Numbered from the stretch's first letter, positions 1-10,180 are shown. The stretch: DNA of 64,000 nucleotides from Cognatundibacterium crateris (GCF_010078235.1 NZ_JAABOS010000005.1:1-64000), one strand, 5' to 3'. The notes: generated from the letters alone by a model not told the origin. Numbers and translations: made by a program.

Positions 1-459
1 AATAATCCGTATAAATTTGTTGATCCGGATGGACGTGAGCCGCAGATAGTTGTTATTGAAGGTGTAAAGAGAAAGCCGGTCGAACCTATCGAGCCATTTT
101 ATTCCCCTGTGCAGTCGTCAAAAGGGGATCCAATAGCAAGAGCAATAGTTAAGTTATTTCCAAAAAATACAAACACTGCTCCTGCGACTCCGCCCCCAGA
201 AGAAGGGGATCAAAAGGAAGATCAGTATAAAAAACCAAATGAAAAGCTTGAGAAAGGCGATAAGGTTGATATTCTGAAGTTTGACCGCCGCGTGAAGGTC
301 GATGGTGAAGTTAGATTTCAGGATCAAAAATCGGGCTATCAGATAACGCCGGATCGCGCCGGTGGCAATTCGCATGGCGGTAGTGCATTTAAACTTGTTG
401 ATCGCGCGGGGAATCGCGTAGCGACGCTCAACTCTGATGGTGTTGTACTTCGTAAGTAG
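1..459 (+). CDS. Rhs-family polymorphic toxin, C-terminal fragment (5' end outside window)
   Basis: The reading frame is open from the first base and ends at TAG 457-459, so only the last 152 residues are visible. It opens with NNPYKFVDPDGR, the typical end of the Rhs repeat-associated core after which the variable toxin tip begins. A Pro/Glu/Lys-rich linker (around residues 50-80) leads to a compact tip of about 65 residues with a GYQI..D..GG..HGGSAFKLVDRAGNR..TL pattern. That pattern resembles the small C-terminal toxin domains catalogued as Ntox21-like; this is recall, not a search. Family knowledge: Rhs proteins form a shell that encloses the toxin and are delivered, often by type VI secretion, into neighbouring cells. 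The tip is clearly coding and unbroken. The following gene is the expected immunity protein. The toxin's activity is unknown from sequence alone. Confidence 0.8.
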   Translation, partial: NNPYKFVDPDGREPQIVVIEGVKRKPVEPIEPFYSPVQSSKGDPIARAIVKLFPKNTNTAPATPPPEEGDQKEDQYKKPNEKLEKGDKVDILKFDRRVKVDGEVRFQDQKSGYQITPDRAGGNSHGGSAFKLVDRAGNRVATLNSDGVVLRK

Positions 460-475
460 TAAAAGGTGAATGAGC

Positions 476-961
476 ATGAAACACAGTTTAACTAGACCTT
501 TTGATGCCTATTTTCCAGAGATAGAGATCGGTGAGGTTGATCCTTCGTTGATCGGATATGTGGCCATAAATGTATCTTTATTTGACCACTGGCTAACTGA
601 GGAGGAGGCTGACGCAAGCAAGTCGCTGTGCTACGGGACAGCAGTCATAGCAGGTGCGATGGATGAGTATTTGGTAGGCGAACGCAAGTTCTTAGATTTT
701 TATAATTCGTTAGCTGTGGGGGGCGTGATCTGCAATCGGCCTGCGCCGCTCCGATTAATGAATGCCAATGATCCGAAATTTTGTGAGATCGTTGTTGCAA
801 GCCTTCGTGAGAAAAAATCTATGGACGTTTATTTTTCGTCCGCCAATGTCAGAATTATCGGGCGGTATGATCGAACTGACCTGGCGTTGCTTGAGCGTGC
901 GACAGACTTGGCTACATTCGCGGCGAAAGTGAGGGGCGCAGGCTTGTTCATATTGACCTGA
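476..961 (+). CDS. Hypothetical protein, candidate immunity protein for the Rhs toxin
   Basis: A protein of about 161 residues that I do not recognise. It begins 10-16 bases after the Rhs stop codon. Two ATGs are possible, at 470 and 476; AAGG at 463-466 sits 9 bases before the second and only 3 before the first, so 476 is preferred. There is no signal peptide or membrane segment, and the protein is acidic in its first half, as expected of a cytosolic immunity protein that binds a basic toxin tip. Both this gene and the toxin tip look more A/T-rich than the housekeeping genes after 1.2 kb, which fits horizontal exchange of toxin/immunity modules. The role is inferred from position only. Confidence 0.6.
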   Translation: MKHSLTRPFDAYFPEIEIGEVDPSLIGYVAINVSLFDHWLTEEEADASKSLCYGTAVIAGAMDEYLVGERKFLDFYNSLAVGGVICNRPAPLRLMNANDPKFCEIVVASLREKKSMDVYFSSANVRIIGRYDRTDLALLERATDLATFAAKVRGAGLFILT

Positions 962-1079
962 AGCATGGAAGACGGGGTCAACCATTAGCCACCAGCACAT
1001 GTAGCCCGAGCTAGATAGGTTGGCGAAGCGCAGCATTTCAGCCCGGTAAAGCATCAATTAAGTTGTATTAGTTCAGCTG

Positions 1080-1121
1080 GATCTGACAATACCACTCTTC
1101 AAACCGGGGGAGTGTCAGATC
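1080..1121. other. Inverted repeat downstream of the Rhs/immunity pair
   Basis: GATCTGAC (1080-1087) pairs with GTCAGATC (1114-1121), and inside it ACTC (1094-1097) pairs with GAGT (1110-1113). No T-run follows, so it is not a standard intrinsic terminator. It lies in the 230-base gap 962-1191, which holds no gene I can support. It may be an RNA hairpin that ends the toxin transcript or a decayed mobile-element end. Confidence 0.4.
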
Positions 1122-1191
1122 GGGTCGCAACTGATACAAGTAAATCGCTATTTTTCAATTTATTTGTTTGCTGAATCTATATTCGCTTAAC

Positions 1192-1368
1192 TTACTCAGC
1201 CTGCTTCGGGTCTTCCGGCAGATTGACGGCGGGAATAGTGTATTTCTCTTCGGCCCAGGCACCCAGGTCGATTTGTTTGCAGCGATCGGAGCAGAAAGGA
1301 CGCCATGTGCTGTCGGGCGTCCATGCGACTTTTGCCTGACAGGTCGGGCAATTGACAAAGGTGGTCAT
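1192..1368 (-). CDS. yacG: DNA gyrase inhibitor YacG (zinc-binding)
   Basis: A 58-residue protein. It carries the YacG zinc-ribbon ligands: C7 and C10 in NCPTC, and C26 and C30 in FCSDRC, followed by the conserved DLGAW segment (residues 34-38). In E. coli the family binds GyrB and inhibits gyrase; that role is family knowledge. The start is the ATG at 1368-1366 and the stop is TAA at 1194-1192. It lies 27 bases downstream of zapD in the same direction and is probably the last gene of the pilBCD-coaE-zapD-yacG run, an arrangement common in beta- and gammaproteobacteria. Confidence 0.92.
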   Translation of the reverse strand: MTTFVNCPTCQAKVAWTPDSTWRPFCSDRCKQIDLGAWAEEKYTIPAVNLPEDPKQAE

Positions 1369-1395
1369 GTTAATCAGTGCTTAATCAGTACGTAA

Positions 1396-2151
1396 TCAGA
1401 AGTTACAGAGTGTCAGGTCAAATGGGATATCGTGCTCGGAGGCTTTAGGCTTCATGTCACCATCCTGATTCATGTAACGTATCCAGAGCATGTATTTGTT
1501 GGCCGAAATTTCAGGAATGGCACCAAGTTCCTGAGGAATATTCACACGCAAAAGCTGGTACACCTTGCCTTGCAGCATTTGTTGATAACTGCCAGATTGG
1601 GCGATCACCTTGGAGGTGGTGCCAGATTCGCGCAATAGCCGTAATACCACGCTGATCGCAGTAAACAGCGGTGCAATCGGCGCAAACCAGGCAGAAATAT
1701 CAGCAAAGCGTTTTTCTGGCGGATTCTGCTGCCAGGCATGGTAGCTTGGTAAATCAAACTCACAGGCACCACCCGGTATGATAGTACGGCCACGTATGCT
1801 CATCAGCCATTCATTTTCGCGGATATGCTGACCGGTTTTTCCTGTGCTGGCGATCAGCGCAGAGCTGGCCTGATCAACTTCTTCCAGGACTTTATCCAGC
1901 ATTTCTGCCTGCACATTGGGATTGGATTTGAAACTGATCAGTGTATGCTTTTGACGTTCGAGTTCCTGCAGCAAATCTGATTTAAGATCGGCACGGCCAG
2001 CGACTTCCAACATTTCAAAAATGGTGGCAAGCGCAACGTGATGCTGCAGTGGATCTGACTGGTGCAGGAAAAAATTGAATTTTTCGTACAGGTCTTCCAA
2101 CCGCAATAGCGTGCGAATACGCTCGTTGAAAGGGTATTCGTAAACAATCAA
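1396..2151 (-). CDS. zapD: Cell division protein ZapD
   Basis: A 251-residue protein opening with [20 protein letters not shown], the characteristic ZapD (YacF, DUF1342) N-terminus. It is close to the usual length of about 250 residues. ZapD cross-links and bundles FtsZ filaments at the division ring; it is a cytosolic, mostly alpha-helical and beta-domain protein. It sits between coaE and yacG on the minus strand, the standard coaE-zapD-yacG order. The 135-base gap to coaE could hold a separate promoter, but I could not identify one. Confidence 0.95.
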   Translation of the reverse strand: MIVYEYPFNERIRTLLRLEDLYEKFNFFLHQSDPLQHHVALATIFEMLEVAGRADLKSDLLQELERQKHTLISFKSNPNVQAEMLDKVLEEVDQASSALIASTGKTGQHIRENEWLMSIRGRTIIPGGACEFDLPSYHAWQQNPPEKRFADISAWFAPIAPLFTAISVVLRLLRESGTTSKVIAQSGSYQQMLQGKVYQLLRVNIPQELGAIPEISANKYMLWIRYMNQDGDMKPKASEHDIPFDLTLCNF

Positions 2152-2286
2152 AATAGTATCCCTGTTCTAAATATGTGCCAAGCTCAGCTCCACGTGATTC
2201 TGAACCATACTGTCAGAAAATACAAATACCATGTGCGTTTTTTAAGAATTGTTTTTGCAGGATCTCGTTCCGCAAACCGATATAGC

Positions 2287-2916
2287 TCAGTTACTGCCTG
2301 ATTTTTGGGCAGACATGTTCAGGTAGGTCTGATGCAGGGCCAGAATTTGAGGTTTGATGAGATGCAGACCATCCTGGTTAAGGATGACATCGTCTGCTGC
2401 GGCCAGTCTTTCTTGTCGAGAAGCCTGATTACGCATGATGGCCAATACTTGTTCCCGGCTTAGCTGGTTACGCTGCATCACACGAGTTATCTGGATTTCC
2501 TCCGCACAATCGACGACCAGGATACGATCCACTCTTTGCTTCCAGTTGCCTGACTCCACCAGTAGCGGTACCACAAAAATCAGATAGTCCCCTGTTGCGC
2601 TGGTGGCTGCCTGCTCAGTCTGAGCACGTATCAGCGGATGCAAAATGGCTTCCAGCCTGAGTTTGGCAGCGCTGTCATTGAAGACCAATGCGCGCATTCT
2701 GGCTCTGTCCATACTGCCATCACCGGAAATCGCCTGATCGCCAAATTCTTCGCGTATCTGCGGAATCGCAAGGCCATCTTTCCGGGTCAGAGCGTGAGCG
2801 ATCAGGTCGGTATCGATCAGGCTGGCGCCCAGTGCCTGAAATGCATTCGCGATGGTCGTTTTACCGCTGCCTATGCCTCCGGTCAGACCCAGGCTGAACT
2901 TTTCCAGGCCCATCAT
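2287..2916 (-). CDS. coaE: Dephospho-CoA kinase
   Basis: Catalyses the last step of coenzyme A synthesis, phosphorylating the 3'-hydroxyl of dephospho-CoA with ATP. The P-loop GGIGSGKT lies at residues 13-20, followed by the family's DTD motif near residue 40. I chose the double ATG at 2916/2913, 5 bases after the pilD stop. The frame stays open for about 19 more codons upstream, but those overlap the end of pilD and the added residues do not look like CoaE. At 209 residues the length is normal. The pilD-coaE pairing is conserved in many proteobacteria. Confidence 0.95.
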   Translation of the reverse strand: MMGLEKFSLGLTGGIGSGKTTIANAFQALGASLIDTDLIAHALTRKDGLAIPQIREEFGDQAISGDGSMDRARMRALVFNDSAAKLRLEAILHPLIRAQTEQAATSATGDYLIFVVPLLVESGNWKQRVDRILVVDCAEEIQITRVMQRNQLSREQVLAIMRNQASRQERLAAADDVILNQDGLHLIKPQILALHQTYLNMSAQKSGSN

Positions 2917-2920
2917 CAAC

Positions 2921-3784
2921 TCATAAATGGCTGAGATAGGCCTGCACGATCTGCGGGCCCCAGAGCATTGCAATCAGGCCTGCCATTGCCAGATAAGGGC
3001 CGAAGGACAGTTTTGTTTCAAAGCCCATTTTAGATAAGAGTATCAGGGTGATACCCACTACAGAGCCGACTAAGGAAGAGACCAGAATAATCAGCGGCAG
3101 CATTTGCCATCCCAGCCAGGCACCAAGCGCCGCCAGCATTTTGAAATCGCCGTAACCAAAGCCCTCTTTGCCTGTCAGCAGACGATACAGGTGAAATACC
3201 AGCCATAAAGACAGATAGCCCGCGACCGCGCCCAAAATTGAGGCGGCTGGGGTGGAGAAAGCGCCAGTCAGACTCAGTAACATACCCAGCCAAAGCAGGC
3301 TGTAGGTCAGATCATCGGGCAGGAACTGGGTGTCCGCGTCGATCAGCGTCAGGGTAATCAAAAAAAAGCAAAATACTGTCGCTGCCATTCCCGTAACGCC
3401 GGTGCCGAAATGCCAGGCCATCGCGGCTGCCAGCGCTCCGGTGATCATTTCCACTAAGGGATAACGCACCGAGATGTGTGCTTTGCAACTGGTGCATTTG
3501 CCGCCTATTAGCAGGTAACTGATAACCGGGATATTTTCCCAGGCCCGGATATGATGCCCGCAATGCGGGCAAGCAGAACGCGGTACGACCAGGTTATAGC
3601 GCTCAGTATGTGGCGGCTGCTTGCCCAATTCTTCCGCCAGATCATTGTCGAACTGCCTTTGCATCATTTTTGGCAGCCGGTAGATCACCACATTCAGAAA
3701 GCTGCCAGTGAGTAAACCGATCACAGCAAAACAACATGTTGCAAACCAGTTTGCTCCCGCTTGGAAAAAAATCTCTTGCAACAT
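2921..3784 (-). CDS. pilD: Prepilin leader peptidase / N-methyltransferase PilD
   Basis: An inner-membrane aspartic protease that cleaves the leader of type IV prepilins and type II pseudopilins and N-methylates the new N-terminus. At 287 residues the length is typical. The zinc-binding cysteines of the cytoplasmic domain are C72/C75 and C97/C100. The two catalytic aspartates are D149 in LIDAD and D213 in GYGDFK, in the same positions as in Pseudomonas PilD. Several hydrophobic membrane segments follow residue 105. The ATG shares one base with the pilC stop (TGATG), indicating translational coupling. Confidence 0.97.
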   Translation of the reverse strand: MLQEIFFQAGANWFATCCFAVIGLLTGSFLNVVIYRLPKMMQRQFDNDLAEELGKQPPHTERYNLVVPRSACPHCGHHIRAWENIPVISYLLIGGKCTSCKAHISVRYPLVEMITGALAAAMAWHFGTGVTGMAATVFCFFLITLTLIDADTQFLPDDLTYSLLWLGMLLSLTGAFSTPAASILGAVAGYLSLWLVFHLYRLLTGKEGFGYGDFKMLAALGAWLGWQMLPLIILVSSLVGSVVGITLILLSKMGFETKLSFGPYLAMAGLIAMLWGPQIVQAYLSHL

Positions 3785-5010
3785 CAGATAACCGAACCCA
3801 GTTTGAAAATTGGTAAGTACATCGCAACCACCAGGCCACCGATCAGCACACCCAGGATGACCATAATCAACGGCTCCATCAGGCTGGATAAAGAGGCGAC
3901 CGCTTCATCCACTTCTTCTTCATAGAAGTCGGCGACTTTGCCCAGCATATTGTCGAGCGCGCCGGACTCTTCACCAATCGCGACCATTTGTGTGACCATG
4001 CTTGGGAAAACATTGGCATTTTGCATGGCGACGGTCAGGCTGGTACCGGTGCTGACTTCAGTCTGAATTTTAATGGTTGCATCCAGGTAGACTGCATTGC
4101 CAGCGGCACCGCCTACCGAATCTAGAGACTCGACCAGCGGTACACCGGCCGCAAACATGGTCGACAAGGTTCTGGTCCAGCGTGCGATGGTCGCTTTACG
4201 GATCACAGCGCCAAAAATAGGTGCCTGCAACAGGATACGGTCCATCGCTCTTTGCATTTGCAATGAGCGTCGCCAGGTCTGGAAGAAAAAGTAAATCGCG
4301 CCGAACAGACCGCCAAAGATAATGTACCAGTAGGTGACGAAGAAGTCTGACAGTGCCATCACAAACAGTGTGGGTGCAGGTAACTCTGCGCCAAAACTCA
4401 TGAAGACTTCTTTAAATGCAGGTACTACCCAGATCATAATCACAGCGGTGACGATGAAGGCAACCGACAAAATAGCGATAGGGTAGGTCAGGGCAGACTT
4501 GATCTTTTTCTTGATAGTCTGGGTTTTTTCTTTGTAAATTGCGAGTCGCGTCAGTAAGTCTTCCAAGATACCTGCCTGCTCACCGGCGCCAACCAGATTG
4601 CAGAACAGCGGATCAAAATAGAGAGGGTATTTGCGGAAAGCCTGATTCAGGCTGGTCCCGGTTTCTACATCGCCGCGTATGTCTTGCAGTAGCTTGGAGA
4701 CAGAAGGGTTGGCGTTTCCTTTTGCCACGATATCAAACGACTGCAATAAGGGAACGCCGGCTTTCATCATCGTCGCTAACTGACGTGTGAATAAGGTAAT
4801 GTCGGCATCGGTAATGCGTTTGCCCGAGCTATAGCTTTTTTTCTTGAGCTTGGTGACCAGAACACCTTGGCGGCGCAAGGTCGCATTGACGATTGCCTCG
4901 CCGCCAGCGCGCATTTCTCCTTGCACTTTTTTGCCAAATTTGTCCTTGCCTTCCCAGGCGTAAAGAACTTCTTTGACTTGCTTGGCTGGTTTCTGGGGAT
5001 TTGTTGCCAT
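3784..5010 (-). CDS. pilC: Type IV pilus inner-membrane platform protein PilC
   Basis: A 408-residue GspF/PilC family protein with two repeated cytoplasmic T2SSF domains (about residues 75-195 and 280-400). Each is followed by hydrophobic membrane segments, with a cluster of two more around 175-250. It forms the platform on which the PilB ATPase acts to assemble the pilus. The N-terminus contains the expected YAWEGKDKFGKKVQGE segment. It lies 14 bases after pilB and overlaps pilD by one base, so pilB-pilC-pilD is one operon. Confidence 0.97.
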   Translation of the reverse strand: MATNPQKPAKQVKEVLYAWEGKDKFGKKVQGEMRAGGEAIVNATLRRQGVLVTKLKKKSYSSGKRITDADITLFTRQLATMMKAGVPLLQSFDIVAKGNANPSVSKLLQDIRGDVETGTSLNQAFRKYPLYFDPLFCNLVGAGEQAGILEDLLTRLAIYKEKTQTIKKKIKSALTYPIAILSVAFIVTAVIMIWVVPAFKEVFMSFGAELPAPTLFVMALSDFFVTYWYIIFGGLFGAIYFFFQTWRRSLQMQRAMDRILLQAPIFGAVIRKATIARWTRTLSTMFAAGVPLVESLDSVGGAAGNAVYLDATIKIQTEVSTGTSLTVAMQNANVFPSMVTQMVAIGEESGALDNMLGKVADFYEEEVDEAVASLSSLMEPLIMVILGVLIGGLVVAMYLPIFKLGSVI

Positions 5011-5024
5011 TTAATGGACTCCGG

Positions 5025-6752
5025 TTATTCGTTGGTGCAGCCGAGCACTTCTTCGAGGCTGGTCAGACCTTGTTTGACTTTGAGCAGGCCTGACTGGCGC
5101 AGATTGCGTATGCCCTCGCTTTGTGCCTGTGATTCGATATCCAAGGCAGATCCACTGGCCAGAATAATGCGCTCGATGGACTCAGAAATCGGCATCAGCT
5201 GATAGATACCGACCCGGCCTTTATAGCCACTGCCACTACAGCGATCACAGCCGACCGGCTCGTAAGGTTTCCAGCTGCCATCCAGATCTTCTTCTTTAAA
5301 GCCAGCGGCCAGCAATACCTCATCCAGCACCGTCGCGGGACGCTTGCAGGTACATAAGCGTCTCGCCAGACGTTGCGCCGTAATCAGAATGACTGAAGAC
5401 GCAATATTAAATGGTGCGACACCCATATTCATCAAACGTGTCAGGGTGGATGGCGCATCGTTGGTATGCAGCGTGGAAAAGACCATATGACCGGTTTGCG
5501 CTGCCTTGATTGCGATATCCGCAGTCTCCAGGTCACGAATCTCACCCACCATGATGACATCAGGATCCTGACGCAGAAACGACTTCAGGGCTGCGGCAAA
5601 GGTCAGCCCCGCCTTGTCATTCACGTTAACCTGGTTCACACCGGGCAAGTTAATCTCAGCCGGATCTTCTGCAGTCGAGATATTGATGCCGGGCTTGTTG
5701 ATCACGTTCAGACAGGTGTAGAGCGAAACGGTTTTACCGGAGCCAGTAGGCCCGGTTACCAATACCATGCCATATGGGCGCGTGATCGCATTGAGCAGCG
5801 TTTCTTTCTGATCCGGATCATAGCCCAGCGCATCAATACCCATTTGCGCCTGCGAACCATCCAGAATACGCATAACGATTTTTTCACCGAACAAAGTCGG
5901 TAAGGTACTCACACGGAAATCGATCGACTTATTCGCATTCAGATACAGCTTCATGCGGCCATCTTGCGGTACCCGTTTTTCCGAAATATCCAGCTTGGAA
6001 ATCACCTTGATACGGGACGATAATTTGTCTTTGATCGCCAGTGGTGGTTGCGCGATTTCACGCAGCTCGCCATCGATACGGAAGCGGATGCGGTAAAACT
6101 TTTCGAAGGGTTCAAAATGTAAATCTGATGCGCCCAGGTTGATCGCATCGATCAGCATTTTTTGCAGGAATTTGACGATAGGCGCATCATCGACTTCATT
6201 GGCTTGCGCGTCGGCTGCCGCCTGATTCAGGTCTTCTTCTTTAAAATCCAGTTCAAAATCATCACCAGCCAGCTCACTCAGGCTTTGCTCTGAGGTCTTG
6301 CCGATTTTTTCCAGCAGCTTGCTCAGTACATCGTGCTGCACGATGATAATTTCCAATGCCAGGCTGGTTTGAAATTTCACCTGATCCAGTGCTGAATTAT
6401 TGGTCGGATCAGCAATGGCGACCGACAGTTTGTTGCCCTTTTTAGAAATGGGAACCAGACGCTGTGACAGCATCAGCTTGAGATCCACCAATTTTTCCGG
6501 GAGCAGCTCTTCGTTAATAGCAGATAAGTCGAGTAAGGGATAGCCAAAGGTGTCAGAGCAAAAGCTGGCGACATCTCTGGCACTCATAGAACCACTGGAA
6601 ATCAGCGCATCAATAAAAGGAGATTTATCGGCTGCGGCTTTCTTCAGCGCAATATCGAGTTGCGTGGTATTTAATAAGTTACCTTGCATTAATGCGCGAG
6701 CAAGACCAGGCGTGCTGGCCGCGGGAGCAGAGTTCGGAGGGACAGCGGACAT
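5025..6752 (-). CDS. pilB: Type IV pilus assembly ATPase PilB
   Basis: A hexameric ATPase that powers pilus extension. It has an N-terminal MshEN/GSPII_E N domain (about residues 45-150). The motor domain carries a Walker A GPTGSGKT (334-341), an Asp box AEDPAE (361-366), a Walker B with VGEIRD (402-407) and a His box STLHTND (426-432). The four zinc cysteines C467, C469, C502 and C505 are all present. At 575 residues the length is typical. The start MSAVPP at 6752 has only a weak ribosome site. It is the first gene of the minus-strand pil operon, with a promoter candidate 46 bases upstream. Confidence 0.97.
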   Translation of the reverse strand: MSAVPPNSAPAASTPGLARALMQGNLLNTTQLDIALKKAAADKSPFIDALISSGSMSARDVASFCSDTFGYPLLDLSAINEELLPEKLVDLKLMLSQRLVPISKKGNKLSVAIADPTNNSALDQVKFQTSLALEIIIVQHDVLSKLLEKIGKTSEQSLSELAGDDFELDFKEEDLNQAAADAQANEVDDAPIVKFLQKMLIDAINLGASDLHFEPFEKFYRIRFRIDGELREIAQPPLAIKDKLSSRIKVISKLDISEKRVPQDGRMKLYLNANKSIDFRVSTLPTLFGEKIVMRILDGSQAQMGIDALGYDPDQKETLLNAITRPYGMVLVTGPTGSGKTVSLYTCLNVINKPGINISTAEDPAEINLPGVNQVNVNDKAGLTFAAALKSFLRQDPDVIMVGEIRDLETADIAIKAAQTGHMVFSTLHTNDAPSTLTRLMNMGVAPFNIASSVILITAQRLARRLCTCKRPATVLDEVLLAAGFKEEDLDGSWKPYEPVGCDRCSGSGYKGRVGIYQLMPISESIERIILASGSALDIESQAQSEGIRNLRQSGLLKVKQGLTSLEEVLGCTNE

Positions 6753-6797
6753 AGTGACTTATCGGTAAGGTTTGCCAAAACAATCAGTTGCCTAGCG

Positions 6798-6826
6798 ATA
6801 ATGCAACTGAAGCCAGTATTTGTAAA
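6798..6826 (-). promoter_or_regulatory. Sigma-70-type promoter for pilBCD
   Basis: On the minus strand TTTACA (6826-6821) and CATTAT (6803-6798) are separated by 17 bases: five of six and four of six consensus positions. It lies 46 bases before the pilB start. Predicted from the sequence only. Confidence 0.5.
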
Positions 6827-6926
6827 GCGATGCTACTCTTTTTTACATATGTGCAGAGTCACACTATCCCCGGGCGCAACACTCGCCGGGTATAGCGTGA
6901 AAAGTCACTTTTTCAGAAAGGGTGAA

Positions 6927-6960
6927 ACACGCGCCGGCGGTGACCGCCCGGCGCTGCGTG
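6927..6960 (-). terminator. GC-rich hairpin downstream of ispB
   Basis: GCGCCGGCGG (6931-6940) faces CCGCCCGGCGC (6944-6954) with a single bulged base and a three-base loop. Flanking ACAC/GTGT-like bases lengthen it. It begins about 20 bases after the ispB stop. The tract that follows on the minus strand is only mildly T-rich (GTGTTTC), so it is a strong hairpin but a weak intrinsic terminator. Confidence 0.45.
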
Positions 6961-6980
6961 TGCTTCAGTGGAATTGTAGT

Positions 6981-7961
6981 TCAATGATTGCGGGTGACCG
7001 CAAACTGGGTGAGCGCGAGCAAGGCTGCTTTGTATGCGGAATCTGGCAAGTCAGCAACTGATTGTTTCGCAAGCGCAGCTGCGGCCAGTGCTTTGTTGCG
7101 CGTATATTCGAGTGCACCAGAGTCGGTGATGGCTTGCAGAATTGCATTGAATTGCGATTCATCGCCTTGCTCTATGCAAGTTCTCACCAGTTGCCGCTCT
7201 GCATCTGAGCCGTTTTTCATCAGATAGATCAGTGGCAGGGTTGGTTTTCCTTCGCGCAAATCATCGCCTACATTTTTGCCTATGTCATCGGCATTGCCGG
7301 AATAGTCCAGCACGTCATCGATCAGCTGGAAAGCGGTACCAATGGAACGTCCGTATTCGCCGGCAGCACTGATTTGAGCGTCATTGGCTCCGGCAATTAA
7401 GGCGCCTATTTCGGCGGCTGCCTCAAACAATTTGGCAGTTTTGGAGCGTATCACTTGCAGATAGCGTTCTTCTGAGACATCGGGATCATGCATGTTGAGT
7501 AATTGCAACACTTCACCCTCAGCGATCACATTGGTCGCATCAGCCAGGATTTGCATGACGCGCATGCTTTGAATGGAAACCATCATCTGGAACGCACGCG
7601 AGTACAGGAAATCACCGACCAATACTGAGGCGGCATTTCCGAACATTGCATTGGCGGTTTGGCGGCCACGGCGCAGGGAGGATTCATCAACCACATCATC
7701 ATGCAGCAAGGTGGCGGTATGGATGAATTCCACGATGGCGGCCAGATCGAAATGGTGTTTGCCCTGATAGCCGTAGGCATTTGCTATCAGTAGCACCAAC
7801 ACCGGACGAATGCGTTTGCCGCCTGCGCTGATAATGTATTCGGCGATCTGGTTAACCAGTGCAACTTCAGAATACAGCTGCTGACGTATCACTTGATTCA
7901 CTGCCACCATATCCGTGGCAATCACATCGGTAATCGGGTTGGGTTGTGCTGTGGCAGACAA
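6981..7961 (-). CDS. ispB: Octaprenyl diphosphate synthase IspB
   Basis: A trans-prenyltransferase that extends farnesyl diphosphate with isopentenyl diphosphate to the C40 side chain of ubiquinone. The first aspartate-rich motif is DDVVD (88-92) and the second DDVLD (215-219). The GGKRIRP substrate motif is at 47-53. At 326 residues the length is normal. The start codon is TTG at 7961, supported by AGGA seven bases upstream; the next in-frame ATG would remove 17 residues. It diverges from rplU, the classical ispB/rplU arrangement. Confidence 0.95.
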   Translation of the reverse strand: MSATAQPNPITDVIATDMVAVNQVIRQQLYSEVALVNQIAEYIISAGGKRIRPVLVLLIANAYGYQGKHHFDLAAIVEFIHTATLLHDDVVDESSLRRGRQTANAMFGNAASVLVGDFLYSRAFQMMVSIQSMRVMQILADATNVIAEGEVLQLLNMHDPDVSEERYLQVIRSKTAKLFEAAAEIGALIAGANDAQISAAGEYGRSIGTAFQLIDDVLDYSGNADDIGKNVGDDLREGKPTLPLIYLMKNGSDAERQLVRTCIEQGDESQFNAILQAITDSGALEYTRNKALAAAALAKQSVADLPDSAYKAALLALTQFAVTRNH

Positions 7962-7995
7962 GGGAAGATCCTGCTAAAAAATTCTAGACGCCGAG

Positions 7996-8001
7996 ATTAT
8001 A
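7996..8001 (-). promoter_or_regulatory. Possible -10 element for ispB
   Basis: A perfect TATAAT on the minus strand, 35 bases before the ispB start. No good -35 hexamer is seen at 16-18 bases, so it is a tentative promoter. Confidence 0.3.
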
Positions 8002-8151
8002 CGATGAGGTGACTAAAATTGCTCTTCGCATCATGAGTAAAATCAGTAAGCGCGCGGTTACAGACTCAGAAACAGCGCTTGATTTGATCTTTAACAAGCA
8101 AAAAACCGTTTTCTGCAGAACGGCGGTGCTGAAAAAATACGCAAATTGTTT

Positions 8152-8180
8152 TTGACGCTGCTGCTAAGTCTATGTATAAT
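8152..8180 (+). promoter_or_regulatory. Strong sigma-70 promoter for rplU-rpmA
   Basis: TTGACG (8152-8157) and TATAAT (8175-8180) lie exactly 17 bases apart, 77 bases before the rplU ATG. Eleven of twelve positions match consensus. This suits a highly expressed ribosomal protein operon. Confidence 0.85.
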
Positions 8181-8256
8181 TTGGGGTTTTCCCGAAAACA
8201 AACCTTGTTCTTGGGCAAAAAAAGAAATTCCCTATATTTATTTGATGAGGTTTCCC

Positions 8257-8568
8257 ATGTACGCGGTCATAAAAACCGGCGGTAAACAATATAAAGTTGT
8301 TGCCGGTGAAAAACTTAAAGTAGAACAGATACCTGCAGACATTGGCTCCGAAATCACCATTGATCAAGTGCTCGCATTGGGCGCAGGTGAAACCATTAAA
8401 TTTGGTGCTCCATTGGTCGCAGGTGCTACGGTGCTGGCTAAGGTAGTAGATCACGGTCGTCACGACAAAGTACGTATTTTCAAAATGCGTCGTCGTAAGC
8501 ATTACCAGAAGCGTCAAGGCCATCGCCAAAACTACACTGAATTGCAAATCGTATCTATCAACGGTTAA
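8257..8568 (+). CDS. rplU: 50S ribosomal protein L21
   Basis: The protein is 103 residues when started at the ATG at 8257, the exact usual length for L21, with the N-terminus [14 protein letters not shown] and the C-terminal [14 protein letters not shown] basic segment. The frame is open further upstream to 8146, but that stretch contains the promoter and does not look like L21. GATGAGG about 7 bases upstream is the ribosome site. L21 binds 23S rRNA, and its gene is followed by rpmA as in most bacteria. Confidence 0.97.
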   Translation: MYAVIKTGGKQYKVVAGEKLKVEQIPADIGSEITIDQVLALGAGETIKFGAPLVAGATVLAKVVDHGRHDKVRIFKMRRRKHYQKRQGHRQNYTELQIVSING

Positions 8569-8619
8569 TTTCAGTTTCCACTGAATTACTGTTTATTACC
8601 TGTATCAAGGAGCTATTAA

Positions 8620-8877
8620 ATGGCACACAAAAAAGGCGGCGGCACCACGCGCAACGGCCGTGACTCAGAGTCAAAACGCTTAGGCGTTAAAGTTTACGGC
8701 GGCCAGTCTATCAATGCTGGCGGTATCATCATTCGTCAACGCGGTACACGTGTACACGCTGGTGAAAATGTTGGTATGGGCAAAGATCACACTTTGTTCG
8801 CTCTGGTTGACGGCAAAGTACAATTCGCGATCAAAGGTGCAAACAAGCACCAGTACGCAATTGTTGTTGCAGCTTAA
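8620..8877 (+). CDS. rpmA: 50S ribosomal protein L27
   Basis: The 85-residue L27 begins [20 protein letters not shown], the family's conserved flexible N-terminus that reaches the peptidyl-transferase centre. AAGGAG lies 6-7 bases upstream of the ATG. It follows rplU by 51 bases. The hairpin at 8922 ends the ribosomal part of the operon. Confidence 0.98.
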   Translation: MAHKKGGGTTRNGRDSESKRLGVKVYGGQSINAGGIIIRQRGTRVHAGENVGMGKDHTLFALVDGKVQFAIKGANKHQYAIVVAA

Positions 8878-8921
8878 GTTTTGAAGTAATTCAAAATCAG
8901 GCGCAAGCCAGTACTATAAAT

Positions 8922-8951
8922 AGGCTCTGCCATTGGTAGAGCCTTTTTTTC
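8922..8951 (+). terminator. Intrinsic terminator after rpmA
   Basis: AGGCTCTGCC and GGTAGAGCCT form a 10-pair stem with one G-T wobble and a three-base loop. A run of seven T follows immediately. Confidence 0.85.
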
Positions 8952-9054
8952 TATGGTTTCACAAACTGTCCTATAGTGTGTCAGTGAAACAGAGAGATCC
9001 TGTATAAATCGGTTGCACCAATCGGGTGGCAAAGATTTATACAAGCTTTTTTAG

Positions 9055-10176
<1,122 letters not shown>

Positions 10177-10180
10177 AAAA

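Noticed and set aside
6827-6980. Possible tRNA or small RNA between pilB and ispB
   Set aside because: The G/C-rich hairpin there folds as a single stem and no cloverleaf, anticodon loop or T-loop motif could be built.
8146-8256. Upstream extension of the L21 reading frame
   Set aside because: It includes the TTGACG/TATAAT promoter. The ATG at 8257 gives the exact family length with a good ribosome site.
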